DNA of 64,000 nt from Mesocentrotus franciscanus (lineage: Eukaryota; Echinodermata; Echinoidea; Camarodonta; Strongylocentrotidae): NCBI GenBank assembly GCA_037976565.1, contig CP137682.1:22806800-22870799 (forward strand). The letters are read 5' to 3'. Shown one piece after another: positions 24,294 through 36,248 of the stretch (position 1 is the stretch's first letter; each line of letters begins with the position of its first letter). Under the pieces are notes generated by a model. The model was not told the DNA's origin and searched no databases. It worked only from the letters and a program-made list of their open reading frames with translations. The translations under genes were made by a program, and so were the position numbers.

Positions 24294-27200
24294 GTTATTG
24301 TTATTGTTATTGTTATTGTTATTGTTATTGTTATTGTTATTATTATTATTATTTTAATAATAATTATTATACTATTATAATTAGTAGTAGTTGTAGTAGT
24401 AGTAGTATAACCAATTGGTTCCTTTGTATCTTTTAACAGTATAGAGAACCGATTGGAGAGACTGGAGCAGAGTCTAAGAGCTTTCTTGCTGAGGCTTAAT
24501 ACATGTGATGCAGTGCTCAATTCACTCCCGCAAGGTGAGAGAGAGAATGTTTGATAATCAAATACACCGTGCACAATTTAGAATAGTCACTATGGCAGTC
24601 ACGGAAGATCCATAATGTTACAGGTGCCTCGAAAAGAGTGCATGGTATATTTGATATGAATCCCTCATCAAGAAATGAAAAGCTCAAAATGTAAACTATA
24701 AAGATATACATTTATAACTTATATCAATGCACACCTTTGTCCAAACTACACACATACTATGATTGTGAAGAGTGCTGCCCATTCCCCAGTGGCTGTAGTG
24801 GCGGTATAGTGGTAAGCCTATCAGTAGCTTTGAGTAGTTTAGTTTAAAGATACTATGTCCCTTTTGCAGCTTACATCAAATTCTGTAGAACTTTGCAGGA
24901 ATTATGAAAATGTCATGTATGTCCTATCTGTGAAATTTAAACGTTAGCAGTGTCCTAATATTCAAATTATGCAAGGAAACCCGTTTACTTGCTAGACTTC
25001 ACTGTCAGACACTATTGAGTGACTGACTGGCTTTTTCATCTTTGGTAATAACATACATAAAATGAGCTGTAAAGGGTACATGAGCATTTGTCTACATCAA
25101 TAACCCACTTCTTGTAATGGCCAAAATTAAACTGATTGAATCTTTGCGCAGCATAAAACGTACGACCATTCGGTACAATGGTCTGAAAAATCAGACTATT
25201 ACTTACTGGCTCTATAGCTCCTAAGTCGATTCGACAACTAATAGTCGTTATTTTCCCACTTAAAGACATTTTCAAGCCCACTTTTTTTTAGGGAAGTTCT
25301 AAATTAGTATTGCCTTTGAAATGCCATTGGAATTTAACCTTTTCATTTTTTGGGCCTGCAAATGGGACATAGTACCTTTAAACTACACACATTCTTAGTC
25401 AGTTTAACCCTAAATACTTTTTGTTAACCTTATATTCCTTAAACACACACAGCTGTGTATTAAATATCAACTATGTTACCAATGACATCAAATAGAATGT
25501 ATGTATGTATGTATTATAAACAGGCGTACTTATTGTTGCAACATTTTAATCCTTTTTTCTTTTAAAGATTGCACATTCTCCATACTAGTTTACACAAAGG
25601 GATCTGCAACAATGGAGTCACATGACCAGCAAGTACTACAGGTATGGATTTAATTTGATCTGATTGATTTGATTTGATTTGATTAGATCTCATTGATTCG
25701 ATTTGATCTGATTCAATTGAATTGATTTGATTTGATTGAAGTGAAATGATTTGATTAGATCTCATTGATTTGATTTGATGTGATCTGATTAATTTTACTT
25801 GATTTGATCTGATTAATTTTATCTGATCTGGTTGACTTGATTTTATTTGATTGAATTGATCTAATTGATTTGATTTTATTTGATTTTATTTGTTTTGAGT
25901 TGTTGGATTTGATCTGAGTGATTTGATTGGATTGGATTTAATTGATTTGATCTGATTGATTTGATTTGGTTTGGTTTGGTTTGGTTTAATTTGATTTAAT
26001 TTGATTTGATTTGATTTGAATTGAATTGAATTGAATTGAATTGCTCCAATCTGATTGATTTGATTTGATTTAAGTCTTATTTTCTAATTGTGGCCTCAAC
26101 AGTCTAGAGTACCGGTACATAACATACTGTTCTTCCTGAGGGCCCTGTGTGAAAATCAACTTACATTAAAAATCAATAGTAATTGAATAATAACATGATT
26201 ACCTGCTGTTTTCATAATATTGATCATAGAAATGTATAATTAAAGAATGCATATTTAAGTTTATCCTGAACATTTTTAAATTGAACTACCTTTATTACCA
26301 ACCTTGTGTCTTTGTGGATTAAAGGCATCAAATGAAAGATAATCTTGATGACCTTTTTATATCGGTTGTTTGGAGCCAGAAGGGCATTTGGTTCTAAACT
26401 ATGACACAAAGTTAACACCCTCCTGTCTCTAATTATTATTATTATTATTATTATTTATTAGGCCAATCATAAAAGCACAATACAATTACATTTTGACAGA
26501 TCATGCAATACATAAACAATACAAGAGGAAAAGGGAGGGAGCAACGTGTGGGCCAGGGCTCACAAAAGTGAAATTCAACACTATTACCCGGAGGCATGTG
26601 AGCCCTCACAGGTCATACTGTGACACTGCTATTATGAAAATTATATTTGATTTAATTGAAATGTTTTATCAAGGAGTTTCCATGGATAGAGGCTGATGAT
26701 CATATCTGTAAGATGGAGGATTCAACTCTTGTTCCACTCAAAGCCGTCTCATCGGATCTCTTGAAGGTATGCATATAACCCTGATCACGTTTAAATAATA
26801 GCAATCATAATATTTAATATTTGTATAGCGCTCATATGCATTACCCAAGGTCCTCAAGGCGCTCCAATATCACCCTGTCTCTAGCTTGGCTACCAATTTC
26901 AGTGCTCACAGCATTCAAGGAATTTCTTCCTACCAGTACCCATTTAACACCTGGGTGGAGAGTGGCAAATGAAGATTAATGTCTTGGTAAAGAAGGACAC
27001 TAGTGCCACACTGGGGCTTGAACTTATGACCTTCTCATCTACTGTCAAGTGTTAAAACTGCTTGACTATGACACCTCTTCCTACATGCTGTACTTCAATA
27101 CTTGCAGGGTTCCCATCTATCCTGAAAATCAGGGAAAACCTTGAAAATTAGTGAGGGAGAATCAATGAATTTGAGAAAAATCCTTCAAATCTGGAAAGAT

Positions 27201-27604
27201 AATTCTTATTCATATTTAGGGAATTTCATTGGCACTACAATTAAACTGCAGTCAGTCCCTTATATTTTGTGAAATGATGACCAGTTTTGTGAGTGGTTCT
27301 GAGTCTAGAAAGTTTGATGCAACAAAATAATGAACCCACAGCTCACGCAACACTAAATGTGTGTACTTTGTGAAGTTTCTTGCCTTGAAAATGGTTATTG
27401 AAATGGTATGTATAGGGTGCCTGTGAGTGCTGGGCCCATCTAAACTTGGGCATTACTGCAATTACATAATTTGCAGACTTGTTTCTTCAAAGATGAGATG
27501 AGTCTATTATCATGGGTGTGATTTCTTTTATTCTGTTATCTTTCCATTTTTTGTAGATGCAGCTCTATGTTGAAGAAGCCCCATCTAAACTGGAGGTCAG
27601 GTGA
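17402..27604 (+). CDS. MAD2L2: MAD2L2 / REV7, HORMA-domain adaptor of DNA polymerase zeta and shieldin
   Basis: Eight exons: 17402-17441, 17751-17869, 22278-22349, 23536-23639, 24440-24534, 25568-25641, 26674-26766 and 27557-27604. They sum to 645 nt, 214 residues plus stop, against 211 in human. All introns are GT-AG and all phases agree. The start fits the short N-terminus [12 protein letters not shown]. Residues 15-53 include [20 protein letters not shown]. Tyr63 in HPELNQY and Trp172 in EFPWIEAD match the seat-belt residues that hold partner peptides. The protein ends [18 protein letters not shown]7 is a nuclear HORMA protein bridging REV3 and REV1 in translesion synthesis; in vertebrates it also acts in shieldin and inhibits anaphase-promoting complex activators. 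Intron 2 (4.4 kb) is filled with tandem repeat arrays. Confidence 0.97.
17502..17628 (-). pseudogene. Possible histone H2B-like fragment (uncertain)
   Basis: A GC-rich island within otherwise AT-rich MAD2L2 intron 1 reads, on the minus strand, [18 protein letters not shown] and then [20 protein letters not shown]. From memory, the IAxxAGR...R..VTxR...VVKL spacing matches H2B alpha-2 to alpha-3 without gaps (about 11 of 28 identical), but the NSFV segment is shifted by three residues. There is no start, and the rest of the histone fold is absent. It could be a decayed H2B-related copy or chance. Confidence 0.3.
18963..19560. mobile_element. Element with TTAAAGGGAAATC-type inverted ends; second copy at 30640-31190
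   Basis: The left end TAAAGGGAAATCC is matched by GATTTCCCTTTAA at 19546-19560. The interior shares long motifs with 30640-31190: GCAGAAAAATAAGA, CGGACCAATAATAAGA, GGACAACTCTCC and CTTCTCCCTTGGGGCACTACTC. One copy sits in MAD2L2 intron 2 and the other in the region 3' of the gene. It is non-coding. Confidence 0.75.
19700..20595 (+). repeat. Tandem array, about five 155-bp units with AGGTCA direct repeats
   Basis: A head TTATGCCTCCGCC...GGAGGCATCATG and a (CGTA/CGTC)n stretch precede about five units of 155-157 bp. Each unit runs ATATCTCAAGAACCA, then GGAAGACGATCTGATTAGAT (with variants), then a cluster of AGGTCA-like hexamers, then AACTTATGAAATTCCAT. Exact DR1 elements (AGGTCA-A-AGGTCA) occur at 19902-19914 and 20214-20226, and near matches in the other units. 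It lies in MAD2L2 intron 2. Confidence 0.88.
20928..21762 (+). repeat. Second tandem array, about four 142-bp units with exact DR1 motifs
   Basis: The array starts with TTATGCCTCCGC and a GTGCGTACG-rich head and ends with GGCGGAGGCATTTTTC, so the whole is bounded by an inverted GCCTCCGC motif. Units of 141-144 bp carry CGTGATCGCGTTATCTCAAG, ATGTATCTTGCAGAG and an exact AGGTCA-A-AGGTCA at 21176, 21317, 21461 and 21603. It is related in layout, but not in unit sequence, to the array at 19700. Confidence 0.88.
22377..22730 (+). repeat. Tandem duplication of a 177-bp block in MAD2L2 intron 3
   Basis: Two adjacent copies start GGTGCCGTGG(A/G)TGTCAAATCAC and share GTGTCCGGACTATGAATTGA and CACGGGTTGTGAAACAACAT with only a few differences. 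This indicates a recent duplication. Confidence 0.9.
23161..23530 (+). repeat. Three tandem 120-bp units abutting MAD2L2 exon 4
   Basis: Units begin near 23164, 23284 and 23406. All contain CACAAGGATTGGAAAAATCT-like and GAATGAAAGCTGGTACTAAT motifs. The third unit ends within a few bases of the polypyrimidine tract and acceptor of exon 4, so repeat sequence contributes to that acceptor region. Confidence 0.85.
24238..24415 (+). repeat. (ATT)n and (GTTATT)n microsatellite next to MAD2L2 exon 5
   Basis: Pure ATT repeats, then alternating TTG/TTA units, end about 25 bp before the exon 5 acceptor at 24439. Translations give long Tyr, Ile or Thr runs and are not genes. Confidence 0.95.
25648..26085 (+). 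repeat. Degenerate TTGAT pentanucleotide array
   Basis: About 430 bp of GATTT/TTGAT units with scattered substitutions begin six bases after the MAD2L2 exon 6 donor. It is non-coding. Confidence 0.9.
26812..27095 (-). mobile_element. tRNA-derived SINE-like copy with AGCGCT core
   Basis: Motifs TTGTATAGCGCTCATATGCA, GGTACCCATTTA-like ACCAGTACCCATTTAACACC and ATTAATGTCTTGG recur at 49795-50050, 62955-63125 and 63345-63530. The 63345 copy retains a B-box-like GGGACTCGAACCACGAACC. The copies differ in which parts survive. Confidence 0.7.
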
Positions 27605-27762
27605 CACAAAGTGCTGTGTGTGTTGTAGAGGACATTCCTCCCAGGATGTAGTATATCTGAATTATTCTGTTTCCTGACCAAATGAAAGGGGACCTATCAC
27701 CTAGTTACATAATTTGTGTACAGCTATTATGTTTAACATACACCCGCTCCCCTCCCCTGAAA

Positions 27763-27768
27763 AATAAA
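27763..27768 (+). promoter_or_regulatory. Candidate MAD2L2 polyadenylation signal
   Basis: AATAAA lies 159 bases after the stop codon. A second candidate is at 30119-30124, which would imply a 2.5-kb 3' UTR. Which is used cannot be told from sequence. Confidence 0.45.
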
Positions 27769-29303
27769 ACAATTCACTTGGCAATCTATGGGTGAAGGAG
27801 TATTAACAGTTATGAAGAAATTGAATGGATATCTTGTAAACCCTGCGCACAGAACCCCAGTCCTGTCAATATATGCATGTAGGGTTGTGTTGACTATTAA
27901 ATCTAGCCACAAGTTACTTCTACCTTCATTGATAGTTTATGTATATGCACTCATAACTTTGCAATTTCTCTCTTTACAGAATTAATACTTTAAGTTGATA
28001 CTTTGAATATACTGTTTTTGGCATGGAACCCAAAATATTAAGAGCAAAATATTTTAATTTTTGTGTGTGATTGGTTCCCTTTTGTTGTCTTTCAAGTCCT
28101 AGAACCCACTTTTGTAACTTCTTCATAACACATTATTTTGTAGAGTATAGATCAAGGATCTTCTGTTACATGTATATATGTAATTGGGGGTATTAAATGC
28201 AAATATGCAGGTGGTTTAAGCCAAGACACAGGAGTCATTGACTCTTGTAAAACCAGAAAACTTGCATGAAACTTTCACAAATTTTGCTAGTGGGTCATAT
28301 TTCACGTTGCAAACCAAATGACTCGCAACTGACAAATATTTGCAAAAATTGCAAAAGTTCCTTCTTGCATAAAACAGTCACTTTGGAATTCACATAAATG
28401 GCCAGTTGTTCACCAATTGACACCAAAGTTTCTGGGTTTACTTCAACTCTTCCCCTTTTGTCCATCTTTTCTTCCAAACCTATTATCATCTTTGTCCTCT
28501 GTTCACTATTCCATCTTCATCTTCTATCTCTCTCTTCGCATTCTTCCTTTTCTAGGTAATAATCTACAATACAAAATACAGTATAACCTCTTGATTGTAA
28601 TAGAGATTTTGTAACCACTTTACGCATTTTATGTTCTGAAATATATGTATATACTTGGTATTATATTTTGTCAAAGGTTTAACTACGCAAATGTGGGTAG
28701 AGAGGATGGAAAACGGAGAAATTGGGTACCGGATTGTCTTTCATCAGTTTTTCTCTTTCGATTGCAACTGTTGAATATTATTTGCCTTTATGTGTCTGTA
28801 CAGTATGAAGATTGCCAGAGATTGTTTTCTTCTTTTTATCAAGTGCCAGAAAGATTTATACAAGGTTAGCAAGGAAGACTAGAGATGATTGTATACTATA
28901 GTGTTCTATGATAGATTTTGTTGGTAAGTTTGGTAAGTTTGACATTCAAACCAGATACATGTAGAACAAGGGTATTGTCGTCATATTAAAGCTGTACCTG
29001 TACATGTAGTAGACGCTGCAGTCCCGTACGTCACGCAGCACATTTAATTCATTAAAAATTAATTAAAGAATTGGTCAGAGCTAAAACTTTCCACAAATGA
29101 ACTAGCCCATAATAGCCACAGACTCATACCAAAAGATAGCCATATAAATAATTTCATCTGTTGTTATTTCTTGTTTAAAGTCTCTGAATGTCCCGTACGT
29201 CACAATCCAAATAGCTTGGACCTGCCCACATATAGAAACGCTGATTCTGAGTGGCAAGACAAGATAAACGCACCCTAAGTTAACTCCATTTTTGCTCTCT
29301 AAA

Positions 29304-29866
29304 GGCCTGTTCAGATATGAAGCGGCAAAACCCCGCTCCCCCCCCCAAAAAAAACGGTTGATTTGTGTTCAGATATGGCCATGGTAATGAGATGCGCAGG
29401 ACGCTTCAAATTTAGTTTCTTTATGCTTGTTAGGCATTAATCTCCAACTAGCAAAAGTCACCCTGTTGATACATTGGAAGCAGATGAAGACATAAAAGAA
29501 AGTTTGTAAAGTTCGACTGTGGATGGATTTTTTTCCCCTGTACCTGATATTCCGGCCTTTGCTCCGATGGTATCCCACCTTAGAACCTTCCTGATCCTTG
29601 TGATATCCATGTCACGCTGGATTAAATAAAAAGGGTGCTGGTGAACCTCCCCATTGTTACAAATTCCTCACGAGCAGAGTGTTCCAAAAGCTTTGTAATC
29701 TGTACTTGTGACATCATATTTTATGCTGACTTTGTAAAAATTTGATTGGTTAAAAAAAAATTCCGCCAGGTGGCACAAAATAGGTTTTTTAAACCTCAAA
29801 ATTGCCATTTATACACCAAAAAACACTGTGTTTTGCGGGGTTTGCCGCTGCATATCTGAACAAGCC
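29304..29866. mobile_element. 563-bp TIR element with 5-bp duplication
   Basis: It begins GGCCTGTTCAGATATGAAGC and ends with the near complement, GCATATCTGAACAAGCC. CTAAA duplications flank it at 29299-29303 and 29867-29871. A related GCCTTGTTCTGATATGAAGC stretch occurs near 42345. No coding frame. Confidence 0.8.
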
Positions 29867-30235
29867 CTAAAGGAAATTATATTTAGTTTATAATTTGATC
29901 ATTTTTGTCAGAGTTCTAAAAAAATGCTTTTTAATGTAGCATTGTTCTCCATTTCCTATGAATGCTATGTATTCATTTTAAGAGTATACATGTTGATTGT
30001 GTCAGAGTAATTATATGTATGTTTATCTTTTTTTTTTTAAATCAAAAAGTTTCTGATATATAGTCTACGTCTTCCAAGAATCTGTTATAAAAAGCTGTTT
30101 GTATATTCAAGAATATATAATAAAAAATGCTTCTTGAAAAAGAATTTGTCGTGTTCCCAGCCTTTTGAATGTTGATGTCTATACATGTAAATGTAGCTCA
30201 TTCTTCTTTTTACTCTGAGCAGGGAAAGTTGGTAA

Positions 30236-30525
30236 CCTGGGGAGTGTTAAAAGAAGATCAACTTTAAATTGGACTTAACTATGGCAGGCTGTTCATGCCA
30301 CTGTTTGCTCTCACCAATTACTGGCATTGGTCTCTCAAGGGCATACACATCGTGGTCACAAATCTACAGAATTTACATTTTTTGATAGTTCATTATTGAA
30401 GGAAAAAAATAGTATCTAAAGATCATAATTGAGAGACCAATGGTGAGAGCAACCAGTGGCATGAATGGCCTGCCATAGTTAAGTCCAACTTAAAGTCGAT
30501 CTTAGTCTTTGTGAAACACCCCCTG
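30236..30525. mobile_element. MITE of the GGGGGTGTTTCACAAAG family, copy 1
   Basis: The element has inverted arms built on AAGATCAACTTTAAATTGGA, CTTAACTATGGCAGGC and CTCTCACCA. Its right end reads CTTTGTGAAACACCCCC. The central part (AATTTACATTTTTTGATAG) matches copy 58948-59224 in inverse orientation. Confidence 0.85.
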
Positions 30526-31836
30526 GTAATTTCGTTCAGAATGCTCCTTTTTAAAAACAAAACATTTGGTTGTAGTCCACAGGGTTTTTGGAAATTCTAC
30601 ATGTATACTTTGTCCAGAATATTAACCATTAGGCAGATATATTTATAGGCCAAAGAAAGCAGAAAAATAAGATAAACAGAATGACAAAAATTTGAAATAA
30701 ACCGGACCAATAATAAGAGAGTTAATTATGAATGTTTGAAATATGAGATCACTATAGTGAATCTCAAATGGCAATTTTGTCGGTGAATTGTGACGTAGTC
30801 ATGGACAACTCTCCTGTTTCTTGTGTACAAAATTCTCATTAATTACTGTTTTTTTTTCTTCTAAATGCTTTCTCCCTTGGGGCACTACTCTAAATATATT
30901 ATTATAGGTCCTCTAAAAAGGAGAGACCCTCCAGAGTCGGACCTTTTGTTTTAAAAAATGTAATTGTATTCATTTTGTGTGGTGGAGCAAACTAGAGGTT
31001 GTCCGGCAATACATCACAGTGACATTACCGATTCAGCCAATATGAAGTTCCCATACATATATTATAGTGATTACAACTTTCAAAAATTCTTATTTTGTGT
31101 CCGATTTTGTTCAAACTTTTACCAGTCTGCTTCTCTGCTTTTTCTACTTTCTTATAGAGTAGTTTTCTTGTAAGGTTGGATCTCTTTCTTTTTTTCACTT
31201 CTCAGTACTCAATATCCATCTTTTACCACATCCCATTTACGTTCATCTCGGTTTGCCTTGCCTTCCCTCACTCCTTCCTTTCTTACCTGAACTCTCCATC
31301 ATTTTTATTTCTCTTATCTCTCCCTTCCTCCCTATAATCTCATTTACATTGAACTAATGCTTTACATCTATCTCAGTCTTTCTTCCCTTTCTGTTCCCCA
31401 TCCCCCTTTCCTCTCTCTCTCTCTCTCTCTCTCATCGCCCCCTCCCTCTCATCTCTACCACTGCCCCTGCCCCTTCCTTCAGCATCAGATAATCCAATAA
31501 TTATGATCTCAAAACATTTGCTCCTGGCAATTATAATAGTAGTAGTAGCAATATACCCTTATAAAAAAGTACCATGGTAACCATGGTTTTTTGTAATAAT
31601 AACAATAATAGTCACATTTATACAACTCATAACTATTACATTTCTAAGTGCTTAACATTGTAATCATTATTACCCCAGTCATTGGATTCAGTTGCTAATC
31701 AGCACATGATAGTGGCAAGTGCACAGGCTCCACTCCCTGGGGAGTTTTTTTTTTACAAGGACACACATGCCAATCCAAACACATACAGGTTGTGGACCTC
31801 ACTTTCATGCCACATGTTTGCGTACGGTGCATGTGC

Positions 31837-32260
31837 CACTGTGAACATGACGGACAAAGAAAGAGGACAAAATATACGGTTCCTCATTCTACCCTCAACA
31901 ATTGCTGTGGTAGACAAAGGAACATCCCTTCACTGCTACAGTATCAGAGGGACTTTTAGATTTGCACGACGAGAACGTGGACTGCGACGTGCGACTCCTT
32001 TTAAGGCAATGAGACGTCCTTTAAGGCACTGGCAGTGCCTGGCCAAAAGACGTCACATTGCCACATGTGGCAGTCCACGTTCTCGTCATGCAAATCTAAA
32101 AGTCCATTATGTAAAAATGTGCATATTCACCTGTTCAGAAAGTTCTACTTATTTTACATAGCAGTGAAGGGATGTTCCTTTGTCTACCACAGCAACTTTT
32201 GAGGGTAGAATGAGGAACCATATATTGTGTCCTCTTTCTTTGTCCGTCGTGTTCACAGTG
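31837..32260. mobile_element. 424-bp near-perfect foldback element
   Basis: The outer arms begin CACTGTGAACATGACGGAC and end GTCCGTCGTGTTCACAGTG. The complementarity continues through ACATCCCTTCACTGCTA, ACTTTTAGATTTGCA and ACGAGAACGTGGACTGC almost to the centre near 32045. A 159-codon open frame across it is an artefact of the palindrome. Confidence 0.9.
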
Positions 32261-32274
32261 TGACTTTTATCAAG

Positions 32275-32420
32275 ACAGGGTCCATTTCTTATTATTTTGA
32301 TGATTCCAAAACCTCACAGTATACACCAATACTTATATGCCACATGATCGACCTTTTCCAATCGCTTCTACACAGTTTCTTTCACAATGCAATTGCATGA
32401 CCAGAACCAGACTTAAGCTC
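32275..32420. repeat. Dispersed repeat family (also 43530-43735, 47070-47110, 52820-53035, 55570-55740)
   Basis: Copies share the ordered motifs TAGTCCCATAT, TTTTGATGATTCCA, AAACCTCACAGTATACACCA, ATGATCGACCTTTTC and TTTCTTTCACAATGCAAT followed by GCATGACCAGAAC. Copies differ in how much of each end is kept. Most lie in GIGYF introns. Confidence 0.75.
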
Positions 32421-34078
32421 AACGGATTTCCACTTTATGTAAATATTCCATAACCAGTCCATTCACAAATTGTTGTGGTATTAGAACCAAGCAATCAAAA
32501 TAAATCACACATTTAGGACACGTTTTCTGTACAGAGTAAGTACAATTTTTTTAATTGCAATAAACCCATATATGCTGTTTAAACCATACTCATGGCTTAG
32601 TTTATGACACCGATAAGGAAAACAACATCCAAGAAGAAGCAAAAAATGTTACATGATGAATTATCTTTTTACATGTACAGTCATATTTTTTTCTTTAAAC
32701 ATGGCAGGAAATATCAATATTTGTATCTGTATCATCTGACTTTGTAAAGGTTTTACACTTTGTACAATCCGAACGGGCAAAGTACCACACTCGTATACAT
32801 CTCTCACTCCCTCTCGCACTAAAAATAGACTCTTTCACACAGACGGACAGAGACAGACAGACAAACAAACACACATACATACATTACACACATGACGATG
32901 CAGGCACACACTTATGATCTTCTGCCTACAAAATACTGCGGAACCCAGTTTTTTCTTCCTCGTTTCGTTTTATAGGCACAAGTTTTCATTATTGTTGAGA
33001 TAAATGAAGATAACACTTTTATAACGTGACCGCTCAAAATACCATCTACGTAAAATATTCCTTGCCGCTCTACCCTATGTTCTTGATCAATGAAGCAGTG
33101 AGAACTCGGAACATCTACATAACGTGAATAAGATTGATGCTTTCTAATATGATTCCATAGGCAATACTAGAGTTACATGGACAAATAGTTATCCAATTGT
33201 TAATTCAAAATTTGAAGATATACGGGTGAAAAACTACACAAAATTTTCATAGATGCTACTAAGGAACATTTCATCCTAAAGAGCAGAAACATCAAAATTC
33301 AGGAAAATAGGAAATTAGAAAACCATTAAAAAGGTATACATTTTGAACTGTTGAAGGGGTGCCCATCTGTGCAAGAGTTAGACCCAACAACAATGGGCCC
33401 CCGTGCACCGAGATACACATAGCTTCCTCTGGGAAACATAAGCTTTGTACATACAACCTTTTGTTTCTCAGAGGAAGATGCGCACAAAGGCAAGACAATG
33501 AGAACAGTTTGGTAAGTGCGGGATCGTAGTAAATAACTTTGTCTAAAAAGAAAGTGAATTACGATACTATACAGAATCCAAGCACTACAAAGCAAGTTTA
33601 ACTTAGATTCTCATAAGAACAATGCGAGAAACGATAAACAGTGAAAGAAACAACGTGAAGAAAAAAGGAAGCAATAATAACTAAATACTGTTCAGGCAAA
33701 ACCGAAGATAAATTGTACAAAAAGAGAAAGGTAATGATATGTCATTTCTACATCAAGACATGTGCAACTGGATTTTAGTAACTCGTTACAAGGTATTGAT
33801 ACGATATTTCAAGATCTGCGTCAGGAAAGATTCACATAATGCTTACAAAGTCATGGACGAGTTCAAGACATATTTAATGTACAGTAAAAGGCCAAAGTCA
33901 CATTAGGAAAGTCAGTGAGTGGATAGTCATATGAGATCAGCTCAATGAGAACAAGAAGGGCGCTATTGACTCACATCCTTAAACATGGAGTTATGATGTT
34001 TTGGCTCCAGCAGACCATAAACATGCATCTCATAGCATCTCGACATGAGCAAACTCCCATCAAGTTGTCGGCTAAGAA

Positions 34079-34447
34079 ACAGAAGGGCATTAAATCACAT
34101 CCACAATATTGAGTAAATGCCCTTTTGACTCCCATACAAGGATATATCCCGTCCCTATTAGCAAATTCCATCAATTATCTGATCTTTGATTTATTTTTTC
34201 GCCCATCATTTTATCTGTTCAGAGCCAGAAGTGCATTAACTCCATTAGTATACGAGTTAAGGCCTTTCTTGCCTTAAACAGATGATTTCTTTCTCTCATT
34301 TTTTGAATACAAGACAAGTTGAAAGACCACTCTAGCTCCCCTGCATGCCTGGCCAGCATTTTATCTGTTCGGAGCCAGAAGGGTGTCGACTCATTACACT
34401 TTACACTTTGACACAGATTTAGCGCCCTTCTGGCTCTCAACAGATGA
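34079..34447. repeat. Cluster of three short hairpins with a shared AGAAGGGC arm
   Basis: Hairpin 1 (34079-34127) pairs ACAGAAGGGCATT with AAATGCCCTTTTG. Hairpin 2 (34211-34285) pairs ATCTGTTCAGAGCCAGAAG and TTAACTC with the complementary downstream arm. Hairpin 3 (34361-34447) pairs GGAGCCAGAAGGG with CGCCCTTCTGGCTC. A fourth, dispersed copy is at 26372-26430 in MAD2L2. They lie downstream of the GIGYF stop on its strand. Confidence 0.65.
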
Positions 34448-36130
34448 CTTATAGAAGTTATGTGACCTTGAGATGACCTTGTATATACAGCCTCAACATG
34501 AGGCAGAACCATGCATTGCAACCTCATCCCCCCCCCCCATAAATATAATCATCATCCCCATTAGGGTTTGCTCCCACAGGCAGTGGTAAACCACCTCATT
34601 TAATAGATGCCTTCTGTGAAGTGATTTATCAACGTAAGTGGGAACAAGCTCATGACACACAATATTATGCAATTGAAATACCATGTATGATATGAATATA
34701 TATACCTGTATAATATAAAATGTTTCTGACTAGCACAAGAAAAGAAAAAAGATCTACAATGATTAAGTCCACAGCAGCAACTTTTAGGCTAAGTAAAATA
34801 ACAAAGCAGTACTTTTAGTGCGCTAATGCTAAATCTTGCATCGCAGTGGTATCTTGGAAACCAAAGATTTGTTTAGAAAGACTCGAGATTGGTTGCACCC
34901 GAAGGTACTGGAACAAAAAGACGGACAAGATTAGAATACTGAGAGAAAAAAAGAGGGATACTTCCAGGGCTGGAAAATGGGTTTCTTTACTGGGTCTCTA
35001 CTACGAAATACACAGGAGCAACAGGCATATTTACCATAAATTACTACTCAAGCAGTCCCAAAGTATGGGTAATTCTAAACAGTAAAATATTTGAAAAATG
35101 TTGCTAAAGTAGAACTATTTTGAATGTGGTCCTTATTTAGCATATACGGGTAACATTTGAATTAGTTCTTTCTGGTGCTGTTTTCAAGACTTGTTCATTC
35201 TGGAAGATTGCTTTAGACAGTAAAAACCAGTAGGCAGTGGGCTGTCAATAGATATCTGGTGCTATATACCCGGTATGCAAGGAGAGTCTTGTCTGTCTGT
35301 TTTTAGTTGTTCAAGCAGAATTTAGCTTTGACTTTTTCAGGTATCGGCATGTTTGAAATTCAGTATTCCCATCATTACCACTGTCTGATGCTCTATGTAT
35401 AAAACCAAGCACATATTTTAGATGTGGTAATTAGGAGGGAAAAAACAGAATTATTGGCCGTTTACTCTCATACCAGTATAGAACAAACTACTTTCCAGCC
35501 CTGGGAATATCGAACATGAATAAAAAATAAAAAAATTATAGAATACAAATACATTTCTTCATGCCTTAGTGGTTCTGTCCAATTAAAGCTCTTCATATTT
35601 TCTATTGTTTAGGCAAAGACTGACTATATTAAGAGTTGTATTGAGTATTGACACACGAGTTACAGCAATCACTCATAAATACCACATTCCACAAAGCAGT
35701 GTCATGTTTATATAATTATATATTCCGATGTTACATACCAGATACTGCAAAACCATAAACTTCTGTAGACTGCGAAAACAGTTTCCATACTACTTGTGAC
35801 ACTTAAACCAATGCATAGATCATTGTAACTATATCGAACTATTACGATTATATATTTCTTTGTGAAGAGAACTATTAAATGAATTTCACATATTTTTGTC
35901 TAAACTCGAGAGATGTTATGAACAGGTGATCATGATGAAATATTTATTTGGTGGCGATCGTACAAATATTGAAAGTGTTGAAATATTCTCCATGGTAGCA
36001 CATCAAGTATAATGAAATAATGCATTCCTCTGCTTCACCAACATTCAAATCAGACTATGATAAGGACATGAAAACTACACTTGGAGGAGTCTGAAGCAGA
36101 TGCTACAAAGTACTTTACATCATTTGAAAA

Positions 36131-36248
36131 ATTAGTTCTTTCTTCAAAAATCAGTGGAAAAATTACCAGCTTTGGAAAGCTTTCACTTGCTGTGCTGCAA
36201 GCTTACCAAGACAGGTAATTTTTCCACCGACTGTGAAGAAAGAACTAA
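36131..36248. mobile_element. 118-bp foldback element
   Basis: The arms ATTAGTTCTTTCTTC and GGAAAAATTACC pair with GGTAATTTTTCC and GAAGAAAGAACTAAT. A loop of about 50 bp contains AAGCTTTCACTTGC. It is non-coding. Confidence 0.85.

Noticed and set aside
31682..32161. 159-codon open frame
   Set aside because: It runs through a 424-bp palindrome, and its stop and start depend on the inverted arm. There is no splice context and no recognisable domain.
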